From the NCBI GenBank assembly GCA_013339895.1, contig JABACO010000004.1:6769582-6833581 (forward strand): a stretch of DNA of 64,000 nucleotides, in the 5' to 3' direction. The DNA is from Ephydatia muelleri (lineage: Eukaryota > Porifera > Demospongiae > Spongillida > Spongillidae). The position numbers and the translations under genes were made by a program. Positions 63,322 through 64,000 of this stretch are shown here, one piece after another. Within the stretch, counting starts at the first letter, position 1, and each line of letters starts with the position of its first letter. Under the pieces are notes generated by a model. The model was not told the origin of the DNA. It made no database searches and worked only from the letters and a program-made list of their open reading frames with translations.

Positions 63322-64000
63322 TCATTGTCTGTTGAATTAGTTAATGATGTACACATACACAATCACATAGTGTTATGTGCCCAGCTGGGACCATCTTTGG
63401 CTGATTCACATTTCCTTCAATATGTTAGACACGCCCACATTTGCGGCCGTCATGGTTCATGTGTGTACATATGATCATGTGTTTGGTGGTTTAAATAGGG
63501 TTATACACCTTTGGGTGTCAGTCTAAGTGTCTGTTAACATGCTGCAAAATGTGTGTGTGACAAATGTGCACTGTGAACTATTCAAAATAGATCTGGACTG
63601 TACAGGTATGTTGTTAGGATGGGCCATGTGTCTAGCCAATCCACCAGTCTTTTTTTTTACAGTGTACGCTACATGCACCAGATTTGTAATGATACAACAT
63701 TTTCTCATTGTGTTTTGATATGTATTGTTGGCAGGTCTGGAGAGTGGAAGGTTCCTTGACAATGACATAGACCATGAAGATTGGCTGGAGAGCAAATGAT
63801 GGACATAGAACTTTGTGGGTTGGGTGCAACTGTTGTAATCTGGTATGGGAGTGATGTTTTAAGTCCTGCTTTGGGTTTTACCCTAGAAGATGGCCCCACT
63901 CCCTGTCAAAGTGTGTATGTGTGTCTATGTGTATGTGGGTGTGTATGTTTTGTAATTGCTGTGCTTTTCTGTGTTTGTGTGTGGTTTTGTGTTTGTGTGG
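63322..64000 (+). repeat. Duplicated block A, right-edge copy
   Basis: Nearly identical to 1337-2040 in the same orientation, including long identical runs. It lacks the small local duplication at 1573-1612. The homology extends leftward through the CACTA right end to about 63043. The window ends inside the block. Confidence 0.9.

Noticed and set aside
1-64000. tRNA, rRNA or other structured RNA genes
   Set aside because: None could be recognised by eye. A covariance-model scan would be needed and could still find small ones.

Overview
The window is eukaryotic nuclear DNA. Coding regions are interrupted by GT-AG introns, there are polyadenylation signals, abundant micro- and minisatellites, and transposons of types found in animals. 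Multi-copy intronless genes with a TRIM71-like architecture (RING, two B-boxes, coiled coil, filamin, NHL propeller), a CCDC47-like gene, a FEM1-like fragment, a DIRS-type tyrosine-recombinase retrotransposon and a CACTA transposon suggest a non-bilaterian or marine invertebrate. A sponge or cnidarian is my best guess, but this is inference and not proven by the sequence.

Layout. The backbone is a dispersed tandem array of a composite segment. In copy 1 it runs blocks A (1.3-2.1 kb), B (2.1-2.8), C (2.8-3.7), D (4.3-5.4), TRIM-NHL gene 1 (5809-8007), E (8.0-9.5), F (9.6-10.8), G (10.8-11.6), a 29-30 bp minisatellite and block I (12.0-14.1). Copy 2 keeps A, B, D and TRIM-NHL gene 2 (22741-24930), then leaves the duplication. 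Copy 3 runs I (40.2-41.4), B, C (split by a 4.8 kb DIRS element), D, TRIM-NHL gene 3 (49468-51650, frameshifted), E, F and G (to 55.0). The last 0.9 kb of the window (about 63.05-64.0) nearly repeats 1.07-2.04 kb in the same orientation, so the array seems to continue past the right edge.

Between copies 2 and 3 lies host sequence: a decayed DIRS gag/RT (25.4-26.6 kb), the C-terminal half of a CCDC47 homologue in eight recognisable exons (27358-31434) with introns full of minisatellites and a hairpin MITE, a hAT-like MITE (34342-34656), a decayed tyrosine recombinase (35.2-35.9), a FEM1-like C-terminal ORF on the minus strand (36111-36734) and an acidic 12-residue repeat exon-like array (38.85-39.26).

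Mobile elements. The DIRS element (about 42371-47155, minus strand) has gag with a CCHC knuckle, RT/RNase H and a tyrosine recombinase. Its target is visible uninterrupted at 3.16-3.25 kb. It carries a frameshift between gag and RT and has Cys where the recombinase nucleophile Tyr is expected. From about 56392 to 63321 lies a CACTA element with a frame-broken Tnp2-type transposase on the minus strand, a divergently transcribed spliced second gene, subterminal repeat clusters and a nested 0.8 kb inverted-repeat element. A 397 bp foldback derivative lies at 940-1336.

Most notable signal. The three TRIM-NHL paralogues are nearly identical over long tracts, yet differ by amino-acid-changing substitutions concentrated at equivalent positions of successive NHL blades, and copy 3 has a sharply bounded foreign B-box 1 tract. 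This looks like diversification of a recognition surface combined with gene conversion.
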